Of a stretch of 64,000 nucleotides of DNA, positions 33,704-43,607 are shown one piece after another. Position numbers and translations under genes: made by a program. Under the pieces are notes generated by a model. That model worked only from the letters and a program-made list of their open reading frames with translations, did no database searches and was not told the DNA's origin. The stretch spans positions 37,944-101,943 of the forward strand of contig JADZCC010000081.1 of assembly GCA_020851785.1 (NCBI GenBank), written 5' to 3'. Every line of letters starts with the position of its first letter. Within the stretch, counting starts at the first letter, position 1. The stretch comes from Anaerolineales bacterium (GTDB lineage: Bacteria > Chloroflexota > Anaerolineae > Anaerolineales > Villigracilaceae).

Positions 33704-36133
33704 ATGTTTGCGCGCATCATTGTCAACGTCTCCGCCATTTCCGGCCTGTTCGATTATGCCGTCCCCCCCGAACTCGCCGCCCAAATTCAGGCGGGTTGTT
33801 TGGTGGCCGTCCCTTTTGGCAAACAAACGGTGCAGGGAATTATCTTTGAGTTGACGGATTCCCCGGCGATTGAAACCCCCAAGCCAATTTTAGATTTGCT
33901 CGACCCAGCCCCGCTTCTGACTCCGCCCCAGCTTGCCCTCATTCTTCAAATGGCCTCTGCCACGCTGAATCCAATCGCCGCCATCGCGGCCCTGCTGATT
34001 CCCGTTGGCCTCAATCAGCAAGCCGATGTGTTGTATCAACTTAGAAACGTGGAAGCGCCCGCAACGAAAGAAGAGTCCGCTTCGCTGGTGGGGAAGCGCA
34101 TCCTCAACTTGTTGAACGAACGCGGCCCTCTGCGCGGCCGTCAAATAGACGCGCATTTCTCAAAAGTGGAGTGGCGCGGCACGGCGAATGGTTTGGTTAA
34201 AAAAGGCCTGCTCTCCGCGAAGAACGTTTTGCCGCCGCCCAGGGTGCGACCAAAATATATTCGCGTGGCCCAACTCTCCGTGACGCCCTCGGCGGCCGAA
34301 GCGGAGATGGAAGCTCTCGGCACAAAACAAACGCTGACGCGCCGTCAGGCCGCGTTAAGGTTCTTAATCAAACAACCTGAGCCGATTGCGCTGGCCTGGG
34401 TGTATGCCGCGAGCGGTTGCAATCTGGCGGACTTGCAGGAACTGGAAGAACGCGGGCTGATTCGCCTGTTTGAAAATGAAATTTTCAGGGATTCATTGCA
34501 GAGGCTGGAGCAAAAAGATCAAGAACTCATAACGCCAGAACTTACGCCCGAACAGAATTTGGCCCTGCAGAAAATTACCGCGGCCCTTCATGCACAAACG
34601 GGCGACTTTTTACTGTATGGCGTCACTGGCTCTGGCAAGACTGAGGTGTATTTACGCGCCGCAGACGAAGCCCTGAAACGCGGCAAACAAGCGCTGATTT
34701 TAGTCCCAGAGATTGCGCTCACGCCGCAGTTGGTGCGGCGTTTTATGGCCCGCTTTCCCGGGCAGGTGGGGATGGCCCATTCCAAACTTTCGGAAGGGGA
34801 GCGCTACGATACCTGGCGTCGGGCCCGCGATGGCAAACTCAACGTCATCATTGGCGCGCGGTCGGCGTTGTTTTCTCCGCTCAAAAACATTGGATTGATC
34901 GTGGTGGATGAATGCCATGACGGTTCGTATTATCAGACCGAGTCGCCATTTTACAACGCCGTAACCTGGGCGCAGGCTTACGCCAAATTATGCGGCGCAG
35001 TTTGCGTGTTGGGTTCGGCCACGCCGACGGTGGAACAGCGTTTTGAGTTTGAAAACGCCAATCAAATTTTAACCCTGCCCAAGCGCGTCACGGATTCGGA
35101 ATTACCAACTGTGGAAGTGGTGGATTTGCGCGAAGAACTGAAACACGGCAATCGCGGAATCTTCTCTCGCGCCCTGGCAGAATCGCTGGCGGAAGTCCTG
35201 CTCCGCAAAGAACAGGCGATTTTATACATCAATCGGCGCGGCACGGCCACGTACGTCTTTTGCCGCAAGTGCGGCACGACGCTCAAATGCCCAAACTGCG
35301 AAACTCCGCTGACCCTGCACCTTGAAAACTCCCGATCTGCAACTTTGCAATGTCACCGTTGCGGATACACGCGCCAAAAACCGAAGACCTGCGCCCATTG
35401 CCACAGCGACCAAATCCGCGAATATGGGCTGGGGAGCGAAAAAGTGGAAGCGGAATTAAAGGCGTTGTTCCCGCAGGCCCGGGCCCTGCGCTGGGATTGG
35501 GATACTACGCGCGCCAAAGACGCGCATGAAATGATTTTGACGCATTTCATGAATCATCAGGCCGATGTCCTGATCGGCACGCAAATGCTGGCCAAAGGGC
35601 TGGACTTGCCGCTGGTGACTTTGGTTGGCATTGTGCTGGCAGACGTGGGCCTGAATTTGCCCGACCCTTTTGCCCATGAACGAGTCTTCCAAACGTTAAC
35701 GCAAGTGGCCGGGCGGGCCGGGCGCTCGGCGCGCGGCGGCAAGGTGATTTTGCAATCCTTCACGCCGGAAGATTACGCGCTTCAGTTTGCTTCCGCGCAC
35801 GATGTGAACGGGTTTTATGAACGCGAATTACAGTATCGTAAACAGTTGGGCTATCCGCCGTTTATGAAATTGGCGCGGTTGGAATATCGCCATGCGGAGA
35901 ATGCTCAGGCGGAGGAAGAAGCCAAACGGCTGGCAGGTAAGCTCAAGGTTAAGATTGAGGCGGAAGGTCGTCGGCAAACCGAGTTGATTGGCCCCGTCCC
36001 CTGTTTTTTTGCCAAAGAAAACGGTTTCTATCGCTGGCAGATCATCGTGCGCGCCCCACAACCTGTGACTTGGTTGCAGGATTTGAATTTGAAAGATTGG
36101 CGCGTGGAAGTGGACCCGCTGAATTTGTTGTAG
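33704..36133 (+). CDS. priA: Primosomal protein N' (replication restart helicase PriA)
   Basis: An 809-residue 3'-5' helicase that restarts replication at stalled forks. The N-terminal DNA-binding part (about 1-100), a winged-helix, Walker A GVTGSGKTEV (about residue 307), DECH in VVDECHDGSYYQTE, and the zinc-binding Cys pairs (CRKCGTTLKCPNC and CHRCGYTRQKPKTCAHC) are in order. At 809 residues it is somewhat longer than the E. coli protein (about 730). I choose the start at 33704 from the -10 box six bases before it; an ATG at 33671 would add 11 residues and overlap the divergent start. Confidence 0.95.
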   Translation: MFARIIVNVSAISGLFDYAVPPELAAQIQAGCLVAVPFGKQTVQGIIFELTDSPAIETPKPILDLLDPAPLLTPPQLALILQMASATLNPIAAIAALLIPVGLNQQADVLYQLRNVEAPATKEESASLVGKRILNLLNERGPLRGRQIDAHFSKVEWRGTANGLVKKGLLSAKNVLPPPRVRPKYIRVAQLSVTPSAAEAEMEALGTKQTLTRRQAALRFLIKQPEPIALAWVYAASGCNLADLQELEERGLIRLFENEIFRDSLQRLEQKDQELITPELTPEQNLALQKITAALHAQTGDFLLYGVTGSGKTEVYLRAADEALKRGKQALILVPEIALTPQLVRRFMARFPGQVGMAHSKLSEGERYDTWRRARDGKLNVIIGARSALFSPLKNIGLIVVDECHDGSYYQTESPFYNAVTWAQAYAKLCGAVCVLGSATPTVEQRFEFENANQILTLPKRVTDSELPTVEVVDLREELKHGNRGIFSRALAESLAEVLLRKEQAILYINRRGTATYVFCRKCGTTLKCPNCETPLTLHLENSRSATLQCHRCGYTRQKPKTCAHCHSDQIREYGLGSEKVEAELKALFPQARALRWDWDTTRAKDAHEMILTHFMNHQADVLIGTQMLAKGLDLPLVTLVGIVLADVGLNLPDPFAHERVFQTLTQVAGRAGRSARGGKVILQSFTPEDYALQFASAHDVNGFYERELQYRKQLGYPPFMKLARLEYRHAENAQAEEEAKRLAGKLKVKIEAEGRRQTELIGPVPCFFAKENGFYRWQIIVRAPQPVTWLQDLNLKDWRVEVDPLNLL

Positions 36134-36138
36134 CTAAA

Positions 36139-36178
36139 AAATCGGGTCGCAAAGGATTTCTTCGCGACCCGATTTGGA
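36139..36178. terminator. Bidirectional terminator between priA and the peroxidase fusion
   Basis: A 12-bp stem AAATCGGGTCGC / GCGACCCGATTT with A and T flanks, between two convergent genes. Confidence 0.88.
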
Positions 36179-36181
36179 AAC

Positions 36182-38425
36182 TTACCCCGCCAACTTGACG
36201 ACAAAATTTAGAATCCGCCAATACAGGTTATAGACCGGCGTTGGCCAGCCGCTGGCCGGCAGGACGGGCGGGAAGGAGGTTTTGGCGTTGGGTTCGTCAA
36301 AGCGATTGCCCGCGCCGCTTCCGTCCCAAATGATGTCAAAGCCCTGGCCCAGCATGTTTTTCACAAAGGCGTCCGCGTCGTAGCCGTTGTTTTCGTAAAC
36401 GTTATCGTGAATGTAGTTGTATTCCGGGTTGGGACCCACGTCAATCTCCTCGGCGGAGAAGCCCACCGTAAGATTGAACATGGCCAGCCCGCCGCTTTTA
36501 TTGCCGCGCATGGTGTTGTTGTACACTTCCACGTGATCGGCGGCGAGGATTAACATGCCCGTGCCGGGCGGAATGAGCGAAACGGCCGAACCCGGCTTGC
36601 CAAAATTTTCGCCGTTGTTGTTTTCTACAATGTTGTCGTGAACTTTGGTGTATAGCGAAACTTTGGAAGGCAACTGCGGAAGCAGGTCAATGAAAATGCC
36701 GATGGTGTTATCGTGCGCGTAATTGTTATACACTTCGCCGTTGACGGTATTTTCCAGTTCCACGCCGACCACGTTGCCATACGTCAGCGTATCGCGAATC
36801 ACCACGTTTTCAGATTTTCCAGCGTACACAGCCGCATCGTTCATCAACGTCGCTTCAATCCGTTCAATCAGCACATCCGTACAACGCACAGGGTACACGC
36901 CATACACGCCGGTGTTCTCAATATACATATCGTGCAAATAGACGTTCTTCGCGCCTTCCACCAACACGCCGTTGCTGGTGAAGTTTTGAACCGCAAAGAA
37001 GCCCATCTCAAAATCGTTGCCGGAGGCAATCACGCCGTCTGCGCCGGTTCCATCGCCTTCGATGACCGGCCATTCGCCTTTGGCGTTGGGAATGCCGAGG
37101 AACTTAATACTGCTGACGTCAATCACCACACGCTCGTGATAAATTCCATAGGGGACTTGAATCGTGTCGCCGGGCTGGGCCTGATCCACAACAGATTGAA
37201 TCGTTTGGCCCGCTTCGACGGTGAGAATCTGCGGTTCACGCGGAGCCGAACTTGATTCTGATTCCTGCGCATTCACCTCGCGGACAGTTTCCCGCGCCGG
37301 GTTTTCAAGTTCCTTAACCACGGGCAAACCCGAAGGCACAGTTTGCGGAATTTCAGGCAGGCGGCTTTCATCGGTTAACGCGTAGAGGAAGGCGATCAAA
37401 TCCGCTTTTTCCTGTGCAGTTAATTCAAAGCCAATCACGTGAATGTCCACATCTTGTACGCCCTGCGCGCGTCCGCCGCCTTTGGCGTAAAAGTCCACCA
37501 CTTCTTCCAGCGTGGCAAAAGCGCCGTTGTGCATGTATGGGGCGGTCAGCGCGATGTTGCGTAAAGTGGGCGCTCGAAAGGCTCCATCCAAACTGTCGCT
37601 TTCAACGTCTTTGCGTCCGGCGTCGTGAGGTTCTCCGGGCAAATCAGGAACGCCAATCACCGAAAACGAATCGTCCGCAAAGGTGGGCGCGGAGTGACAT
37701 TCAAAACAGCGCGTGCCAGCCGAGCGGAAGAGGCCCAACCCGCGCCGTTGAGCGGGGGTGAGTGCGTTCACTTCGCCTTTAGCATATTTGTCAAAAGGGG
37801 AGTTGTCGCTGATTAACGTCCGCTCAAAAGCGGCGAGGGCAGATTGCACGTTTTGATAACTGACCGAATCGGAACTTCCAAAGGCCTGCTCAAACAACTG
37901 CACATATTCGGGAATGGCTTTGAGTTCCTTTTCAATTTCGGCTGGAGAACTGGCCATTTCGTCCTGGTTGGTGATTGGCGTGTTGGTTTGTTCTTCCAGC
38001 GAATCCACCCGTCCATCCCAAAAGAAACTGGCGTTATAGGCCACGTTCCATAAACTCATTGCGCTTCGGTGCAGGGTCGCTCCGTCTGCGCCGATCGCCT
38101 GACCTTTGCCATCCGTGAAGCCCAAGCCGGGGTTATGGCACGAGGCGCAAGACATGTCGTTGTTCTGTGAGAGGATCGGGTCAAAGAATAAGAGGCGGCC
38201 GAGTTCAACCTTATCGGGATTGGAGCGGTTGGCGTCGGTCTCGTTGCTGGGAGGGAAGGCGCGGTCGAGTCCGCTCCAGGCGGGTTCCACGCTACTGGAG
38301 CCGGCGCCCCATTTTTCTTGCGGCAAAATCTCGTCATGCGGAAGCGGCGCAAAAGCCCCGTACAGCGCTCCAATCAGCAGGAGCGCGCCCAACCCAATCA
38401 AAAGCCGTTTCATCCAAAGTTTCAT
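36182..38425 (-). CDS. Di-heme cytochrome c peroxidase-like protein fused to a parallel beta-helix
   Basis: A 747-residue exported protein with an N-terminal helix (about 8-27). Residues 50-360 are a bacterial di-heme cytochrome c peroxidase/MauG-type domain with two heme sites, CASCH (93-97) and CFECH (240-244), and the usual TLRNIALTAPYMHNGAF. From about residue 395 a right-handed beta-helix (NosD-like, with ENTGVYGVY, NVVIRDTLTYGNVVGVE-type repeats) fills the rest. The fusion is uninterrupted and in one frame. A c-type cytochrome lipoprotein gene lies 19 bases upstream, probably its electron partner. Confidence 0.88.
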   Translation of the reverse strand: MKLWMKRLLIGLGALLLIGALYGAFAPLPHDEILPQEKWGAGSSSVEPAWSGLDRAFPPSNETDANRSNPDKVELGRLLFFDPILSQNNDMSCASCHNPGLGFTDGKGQAIGADGATLHRSAMSLWNVAYNASFFWDGRVDSLEEQTNTPITNQDEMASSPAEIEKELKAIPEYVQLFEQAFGSSDSVSYQNVQSALAAFERTLISDNSPFDKYAKGEVNALTPAQRRGLGLFRSAGTRCFECHSAPTFADDSFSVIGVPDLPGEPHDAGRKDVESDSLDGAFRAPTLRNIALTAPYMHNGAFATLEEVVDFYAKGGGRAQGVQDVDIHVIGFELTAQEKADLIAFLYALTDESRLPEIPQTVPSGLPVVKELENPARETVREVNAQESESSSAPREPQILTVEAGQTIQSVVDQAQPGDTIQVPYGIYHERVVIDVSSIKFLGIPNAKGEWPVIEGDGTGADGVIASGNDFEMGFFAVQNFTSNGVLVEGAKNVYLHDMYIENTGVYGVYPVRCTDVLIERIEATLMNDAAVYAGKSENVVIRDTLTYGNVVGVELENTVNGEVYNNYAHDNTIGIFIDLLPQLPSKVSLYTKVHDNIVENNNGENFGKPGSAVSLIPPGTGMLILAADHVEVYNNTMRGNKSGGLAMFNLTVGFSAEEIDVGPNPEYNYIHDNVYENNGYDADAFVKNMLGQGFDIIWDGSGAGNRFDEPNAKTSFPPVLPASGWPTPVYNLYWRILNFVVKLAG

Positions 38426-38444
38426 ATCTGCTCCTTTTGCGGGT

Positions 38445-38825
38445 TTATTTGAGGGTCATCAAAAATGCGATTAACGCATTCATCTCTTCATTGGTGAGTT
38501 GCTTGGCAAAGTTGGCGATCATAATGTTGCTAAACCCTTCCACCACGTAATCGCCCGGGCGCAAAATGGAAAGCTGGATATATTCCTCGGCGCTTTGTCC
38601 GGGGACGCGCGCTTCCGCCCGCGTGGCGAGTCCATATAAAGATGGGCCGATGATGATCGTCTCTGGAACCAACGCGTGACAGGTGGCGCAATGCGCGTTG
38701 AAGACCTTTTGCCCTTGCGCGGCCAGCGGATCCAAAGTGGGGGTGGGGCTGGGTTCAGCGGCGTTTGAACACGCGGCCAGGCTGAGTAGCGCCAACCCGA
38801 AAACGAAGGAGAATATTTTTCGCAT
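38445..38825 (-). CDS. c-type cytochrome lipoprotein
   Basis: A 126-residue exported cytochrome. The signal ends with SLAACS (Cys19). One heme motif, CATCH, sits at about residues 47-51, with a distal Met in FSNIMIANFAKQLTNEEMNALIAFL. It is of class I type with a short Pro/Thr linker. It lies 19 bases before the peroxidase/beta-helix gene on the same strand, so they form one unit; electron transfer to the peroxidase is inferred. A TATAAT 33 bases upstream (minus strand) could be its -10. Confidence 0.9.
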   Translation of the reverse strand: MRKIFSFVFGLALLSLAACSNAAEPSPTPTLDPLAAQGQKVFNAHCATCHALVPETIIIGPSLYGLATRAEARVPGQSAEEYIQLSILRPGDYVVEGFSNIMIANFAKQLTNEEMNALIAFLMTLK

Positions 38826-38932
38826 GGAGGTTCCTAATGGCGGGATTAAGTCCGCAAATTATACCGTCTTTCAATGGAGGAGGATTTAAGTTCTCAAACC
38901 GGTGGGATTCGAAGCGGACAGCGATATTAATA

Positions 38933-39637
38933 TTATTCAGAGCGGGTCCAAATTCCCAGCGCCTTGAGTAATTTCTCCTCTTTCAAAAATAGGACCCGGT
39001 TTTTCTTTTTTGAATAGTCCAGCCCCGTTTTCTGTGCCAAAAGTTCAGCCAATTCATAGACATCCGCTTCATATTGATCAAGCGGCGTGGAGATCATCAC
39101 GGTCTCGGTATCCATGTGAATCCCCAGGCGGGATTGCAGTCGGGCGAAACCGGTTGCGCCGTCGAAGATGGGGAAGCCCTCATAAAACCCCAACAGTTTG
39201 GAAGGTTCCGACATACGCGTTAATGGTTCTTTGGGTAGGGGGAGCGTTTGCGGGTGAGCGACGATAAAGGCCACAGCTTGACGGATCACCGGCTCGCGTT
39301 GGGCATAATCCAATCCATCGGTGGAGTAGCGGTTGTAGAAGGCCGCCAACTGGGAAGGCTTCCAATAAAAGGCGATGTTGTTTTGCGATTCGACTACCGG
39401 ACGTTCATCGAAATACGGCGCGTAGGCTTCTCCCAAAATCCTCAGGGCGGGGATTAAGGCGCTGGTGTTGGTGGACATCTGTAACTCAACCTGATTGGCG
39501 TGAAGCAGAGCGCGCGTCTTGTCGTAGATTAACGCGCCGTCTTGACCGGCAAGATATTCCACGCCGCCAACCCGCAACCCATGCAGGTCTGAATCGAACG
39601 TCAGCAGTTTGGTTCCGAGGTAAATGTCAAAGCGCAT
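38933..39637 (-). CDS. Hypothetical protein, 234 residues
   Basis: A soluble-looking protein of unknown family, without signal or membrane helix. It opens MRFDIYLGTKLLTFDSDLHGL, has RALLHANQVELQ and an alpha/beta pattern, and ends IWTRSE. I choose ATG at 39637 because a TACAAT box ends five bases before it; a longer frame to 39685 extends across that box. It is divergent to the radical SAM gene at 39796. Confidence 0.55.
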   Translation of the reverse strand: MRFDIYLGTKLLTFDSDLHGLRVGGVEYLAGQDGALIYDKTRALLHANQVELQMSTNTSALIPALRILGEAYAPYFDERPVVESQNNIAFYWKPSQLAAFYNRYSTDGLDYAQREPVIRQAVAFIVAHPQTLPLPKEPLTRMSEPSKLLGFYEGFPIFDGATGFARLQSRLGIHMDTETVMISTPLDQYEADVYELAELLAQKTGLDYSKKKNRVLFLKEEKLLKALGIWTRSE

Positions 39638-39704
39638 ACTGAATTGTACCGCCCATCGCGCCGCTTCTTGTGTTTTCACAACCATGACAGTTTTTGGTAG
39701 CTTT

Positions 39705-39733
39705 TTGACAAAGACATGTCATAATATTATGAA
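39705..39733 (+). promoter_or_regulatory. Candidate promoter of the radical SAM/GH3 cluster
   Basis: A consensus TTGACA (39705-39710), a 17-base spacer and TATGAA (39728-39733), 62 bases before the first radical SAM gene. The -10 is weak (4 of 6). Confidence 0.5.
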
Positions 39734-39795
39734 ACTTAAACCTCGCGGGGGCAAGCGGGGAGTTGTGGTGTTGTTGAAACAGGAGACTGATTCAC

Positions 39796-41202
39796 ATGAA
39801 GATCACGCTGATTTCGCCCAAAGGGCCGTTGTATCGTCATCGTGGGGGGATTTTCAAAAAGAACCTGCGTTACGCCCCGTTGACCTTATCCACGCTTGCC
39901 GCCTATATCCCGCCGGAGTTGAATGCCACGGTGGAGATTCTCGATGAAGGCATCGAAGATGTGGACTTGAACCTGGAGACCGACCTGATTGGGATGACCG
40001 TCATTACCGGTTCATCCATGCGGGCGTATGAACTTGCGGCTCATTTTCGCGGACGGGGGATTCCCGTCGTGCTGGGCGGGCCGCACATTACGCTGATTCC
40101 AGAAGACGCCCAACCCCATGCCGACGCCATCGTCGTCGGTTATGCCGAAGATACCTGGCCCCAGTTGTTGCGCGATTTTGCGGCGGGACAGATGAAGCCG
40201 CGCTACGACATGGTTCCCGACATCAGCCTGGCCAACCGTCCCTTCCCGAAGCGCAAGTTGATGAAGAAACAGCATTACCTCACCACGCACGTCTTTGAAG
40301 CGACGCGCTCCTGCGTTCATAGTTGTGAGTTTTGCGTTGCGCCTGCCGCATGGGGCATTCATCCCTACTTCAAACCTGTTGAAGACGTGGTCGCGGATAT
40401 CAAACAACATTGGGGACGCAAGATCATCTTCATTGACTTGAACCTCATCTCGGATAAAAAATATGCCGCCCGTCTGTTTGAGGCGCTGATTCCGCTCAAA
40501 GTGAATTGGTTTGGGTTGTCCACCACGCTCCTCGGTAGGGATGACGCGCTTTTATCCCTCGCCGCCCGCAGTGGATGCACCGGCCTGCTGATGGGCTTTG
40601 AATCCATTACCACGGCCAATTTGCGCCAGACCAAAAAAGGCTTCAACTCTCCCGACGAATACAAGGAGTTGACGCAGAAACTCCACCGGCACGGCATTAC
40701 GCTCATGGCCTGCTTCACCTTTGGGCTTGATCACGACACCACCGAAGTCTTCATGCGCACCGCGAAATTCGCTGTGGATGCAGGCATTGACTTGCCGCGG
40801 TATGCCATCGTTACGCCTTTTCCCAACACGGGTTTGTATAAGCGACTCGAAGCGGAAGGGCGTATCCTCACCAAAAATTGGGAGTTGTACGACGCCCAGC
40901 ATGTCGTCTTCCAACCCAAACTGATGACGCCCGCCGAGTTGTATGCAGGCCACGAAAAAGCCTGGAAGCACACCTACTCGACCAGCGCCATGGCGGCGCG
41001 CTATCTCAAATCGCGCATCCAAACGCCCGTCTGGTGGATCGCCAATATGGGCTATCGCTTCTACTCCCATCACCTCAAGGATTTTTACAACTGCGATTGG
41101 ATTATTGGCCAACTCGACGAGAAGCCGGTCAGCCCGGTCTTTATGCCTGAACCCGCGCCCGAAATGGCTCTGCCCATGGCGGATCAAGGAGATAACGCCT
41201 AA
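39796..41202 (+). CDS. B12-binding radical SAM protein (first)
   Basis: A 468-residue enzyme. The N-terminal cobalamin-binding fold (about 1-130) has MVLGGPHITLIPE-type segments, without a DxHxxG lower ligand, so B12 would bind base-off or the domain is degenerate. The radical SAM domain has CVHSCEFC (CxxxCxxC) near residue 173, and a C-terminal DUF4070-like tail (PNTGLYKRLEAEGRIL and FQPKLMTPAEL). The family includes hopanoid-type C-methylases and ring-forming enzymes; the substrate here is unknown. It leads the cluster and overlaps the next gene by one base (TAATG). Confidence 0.88.
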   Translation: MKITLISPKGPLYRHRGGIFKKNLRYAPLTLSTLAAYIPPELNATVEILDEGIEDVDLNLETDLIGMTVITGSSMRAYELAAHFRGRGIPVVLGGPHITLIPEDAQPHADAIVVGYAEDTWPQLLRDFAAGQMKPRYDMVPDISLANRPFPKRKLMKKQHYLTTHVFEATRSCVHSCEFCVAPAAWGIHPYFKPVEDVVADIKQHWGRKIIFIDLNLISDKKYAARLFEALIPLKVNWFGLSTTLLGRDDALLSLAARSGCTGLLMGFESITTANLRQTKKGFNSPDEYKELTQKLHRHGITLMACFTFGLDHDTTEVFMRTAKFAVDAGIDLPRYAIVTPFPNTGLYKRLEAEGRILTKNWELYDAQHVVFQPKLMTPAELYAGHEKAWKHTYSTSAMAARYLKSRIQTPVWWIANMGYRFYSHHLKDFYNCDWIIGQLDEKPVSPVFMPEPAPEMALPMADQGDNA

Positions 41203-42578
41203 TGCGACTCACGCTCATTCATCCCTGCATCGGTCGCCGCAAAGACCAGCCTTACATCCGCCTTTGGCAAATGGAGCCGCTTTCGCCCGCCGCAATTGCC
41301 GGTTTGACCCCGCTGGAGGTGGAGGTCAAATTCTACGATGACCGCATGGAGCGCATTCCATTCGACGAGCCAACGGATTTGGTCGGCATCAGCGTGGAAA
41401 CATACACCGCCAAACGCGCTTATCAAATTGCCAGCGAATACCGCAAACGCGGCGTGCCCGTGGTGATGGGCGGTTTTCACGCCACGCTTTGCCCCGAAGA
41501 AGTCTCGCAATATGCCGACTCAGTGGTCGTGGGCGAAGCGGAAACCTTGTGGGAAACCGTCCTGAAGGATGCAGAACGCAAGACGCTCAAGCCATACTAC
41601 CGCGCCGATTCCCGTCCTTCGCTTGCGCGGATGAAACCCCAACGCCGCATTTATCAAGGGAAGAATTACCTGCCCATCGGCCTGGTCGAAGCGGGAAGAG
41701 GTTGCCACTTCGTCTGTGACTTTTGCGCCGTGCAGACCGTCTTCAGTCACACGCAAACGCGCCGACCCGCCGACGACATCTTCGCGGAGTTGGAACAATT
41801 GCGCAAGAAGCCGCTCATCTTCTTTGTGGACGACAACATCACTTCCAACATGGCGCAGGCTAAAGAATTCCTCAAAGAATTGAAGAAGTTGAACATCCGC
41901 TGGGTCAGTCAGGCGAGCATCAACGCCGCGCACGACGAGGAGTTTTTACGCCTGATGAAAGAGAGCGGCTGTCAGGGGGTTTTGATCGGCTTCGAGTCGC
42001 TTAACCCGGACAACCTCAAAAAGATGAACAAGGGCTTCAACACCATGCAGGGCGGGTACGAAAAAGCGCTGGCGAATTTACGCAAACACAACATCCGCCT
42101 TTACATCACCTTCGTCTTTGGCTACGACGAAGACACCGAAGCCAGTTTCAAACAAACGGTGGATTTTTCCATGCAACATAAGTTTTACATTGCCGCTTTC
42201 AATCATCTCACGCCTTTCCCCGGCACGCCGCTCTATAAACGCCTCGAACAGGATGGCCGTTTGCTCTTCGATAAATGGTGGCTGGATGATCGCTACTTTT
42301 ACAACATGATTCCCTTCCAGCCTGCGCGCATGACTCCCGAACGCCTGCAACGCGGATGCGTGGACGCCCGCGCCGAATTCTACAACTGGAGCAACATCTG
42401 GAATCGCAGTCTGGATTCGGTCAACCGCTCCAGCGCGTTGATGTGGTGGCAGTTCTACGGCATCAATGCCATGTTCCGCCGTGAAGTGCATCAGCGTGAT
42501 TACTATCCGCTGGGAGATGAGTCTTTTGGCGGAGCCCTGCTCAAGGTCCGCGAACGAGGCGAGCCGATAAACTGGTAG
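41202..42578 (+). CDS. B12-binding radical SAM protein (second)
   Basis: A 458-residue paralogue of the preceding enzyme. The B12-binding fold (PVVMGGFHATLCPEE, about residues 85-100) is followed by the radical SAM site CHFVCDFC (near residue 169) and a C-terminal domain with HLTPFPGTPLYKRLEQDGRL and PARMTPERLQ. It probably acts on the same or a successive pathway intermediate. The start overlaps the stop of the first gene by one base, so they are translated together. A desaturase gene follows 26 bases later. Confidence 0.88.
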   Translation: MRLTLIHPCIGRRKDQPYIRLWQMEPLSPAAIAGLTPLEVEVKFYDDRMERIPFDEPTDLVGISVETYTAKRAYQIASEYRKRGVPVVMGGFHATLCPEEVSQYADSVVVGEAETLWETVLKDAERKTLKPYYRADSRPSLARMKPQRRIYQGKNYLPIGLVEAGRGCHFVCDFCAVQTVFSHTQTRRPADDIFAELEQLRKKPLIFFVDDNITSNMAQAKEFLKELKKLNIRWVSQASINAAHDEEFLRLMKESGCQGVLIGFESLNPDNLKKMNKGFNTMQGGYEKALANLRKHNIRLYITFVFGYDEDTEASFKQTVDFSMQHKFYIAAFNHLTPFPGTPLYKRLEQDGRLLFDKWWLDDRYFYNMIPFQPARMTPERLQRGCVDARAEFYNWSNIWNRSLDSVNRSSALMWWQFYGINAMFRREVHQRDYYPLGDESFGGALLKVRERGEPINW

Positions 42579-42604
42579 ATCAAATTTTAATTTGCATAAT
42601 TCTG

Positions 42605-43585
42605 ATGTCGCTTCCTCCCGCCACTCTTCCGCCTGAATACCTGCCCCTCAAACGTAAATTGATGGGCGAGCGCAAGGACGAATTCGCCTCCTTCCGTAAA
42701 GAGGATGTGCGCCTGCGTTTGTTCGAGATCGTCACCTTCCTGTTTGTCTGGTTGGGCGGCGCAACCTTGACCTTGTTCGGCGCTTCGCTGTCCACGCTTT
42801 GGCTGAAGGTTCCGCTGATGGCGCTGGGTATCTTTCTATGCGGGCTGGCCCTCTTCGTCTTCTTCCTTGAAGTCCACGAAGGGATGCACAGCCTCCTGTT
42901 CAAAAATAAACTGCTGAACGACCTCGTCTCTTTTCTGTTTTGCCTGCCGCTCTTCATGTCGTTGACTGGCGCGGTCATCCTGCACCTGCGGCATCATCGC
43001 TACCTCGGCGAAAAAGGCGACCCGGACGAATATCGCTTCTACGCCAAAACCAAACTGGGTTTAATGCTTCTCTACTACGGGCGCATGTTCATTGCGCCCA
43101 CCATCTACATTTTCTTAATTCCCGTGTTGGGTTATCGTCATGCCACCTCCCGTCAACGGCGGCGCATCTTCCTTGAATTTGCCGTCATGCTGATTTTCTA
43201 CTTTATTATCTTTTCTCACATCCCGTTGATGACGCTGTTATTCATCTGGCTGATTCCCTCTTTTGTTGCGGGCTTTTTGGTGGGCTTGTGGGGGCTTGCC
43301 CAACATGCCTTCACCAACGCCAGCGACCCCTTGCTGGCCAGTCGTTCCATTCACGCCAGCCCGCTGGTTTCGTTTTGCTTCATCAACCAAAATTATCACT
43401 TTGAACATCACCTCTTTCCTGAAGTCCCAAGTTATCACCTCAAAAAAGTCTACGAAGTGACCTGGGGACAGTTGCCCTACGCGCTCTACTCTGACTCGTA
43501 CATTGGCTTTTTGCGTGAATTCATCCGCCTGAGTTTCAAACTGGAAGACAAGCCCATCGGCTACACTGAAATCATCGGGTGGTAG
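42605..43585 (+). CDS. Fatty acid desaturase-like membrane di-iron enzyme
   Basis: A 326-residue membrane protein with four or more helices and the three His boxes of acyl desaturases/hydroxylases: HEGMH (about residue 96), HLRHHR (about 127) and HFEHH (about 264). It would insert a double bond or hydroxyl in an acyl chain using O2 and an electron donor. Its place after two radical SAM genes and before a Rieske oxygenase suggests a lipid-type substrate. CATAAT ends four bases before the ATG, but the short gap to the previous gene favours a shared transcript. Confidence 0.87.
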   Translation: MSLPPATLPPEYLPLKRKLMGERKDEFASFRKEDVRLRLFEIVTFLFVWLGGATLTLFGASLSTLWLKVPLMALGIFLCGLALFVFFLEVHEGMHSLLFKNKLLNDLVSFLFCLPLFMSLTGAVILHLRHHRYLGEKGDPDEYRFYAKTKLGLMLLYYGRMFIAPTIYIFLIPVLGYRHATSRQRRRIFLEFAVMLIFYFIIFSHIPLMTLLFIWLIPSFVAGFLVGLWGLAQHAFTNASDPLLASRSIHASPLVSFCFINQNYHFEHHLFPEVPSYHLKKVYEVTWGQLPYALYSDSYIGFLREFIRLSFKLEDKPIGYTEIIGW

Positions 43586-43607
43586 AAAAAGGGACCAGAT
43601 TTAGAGT

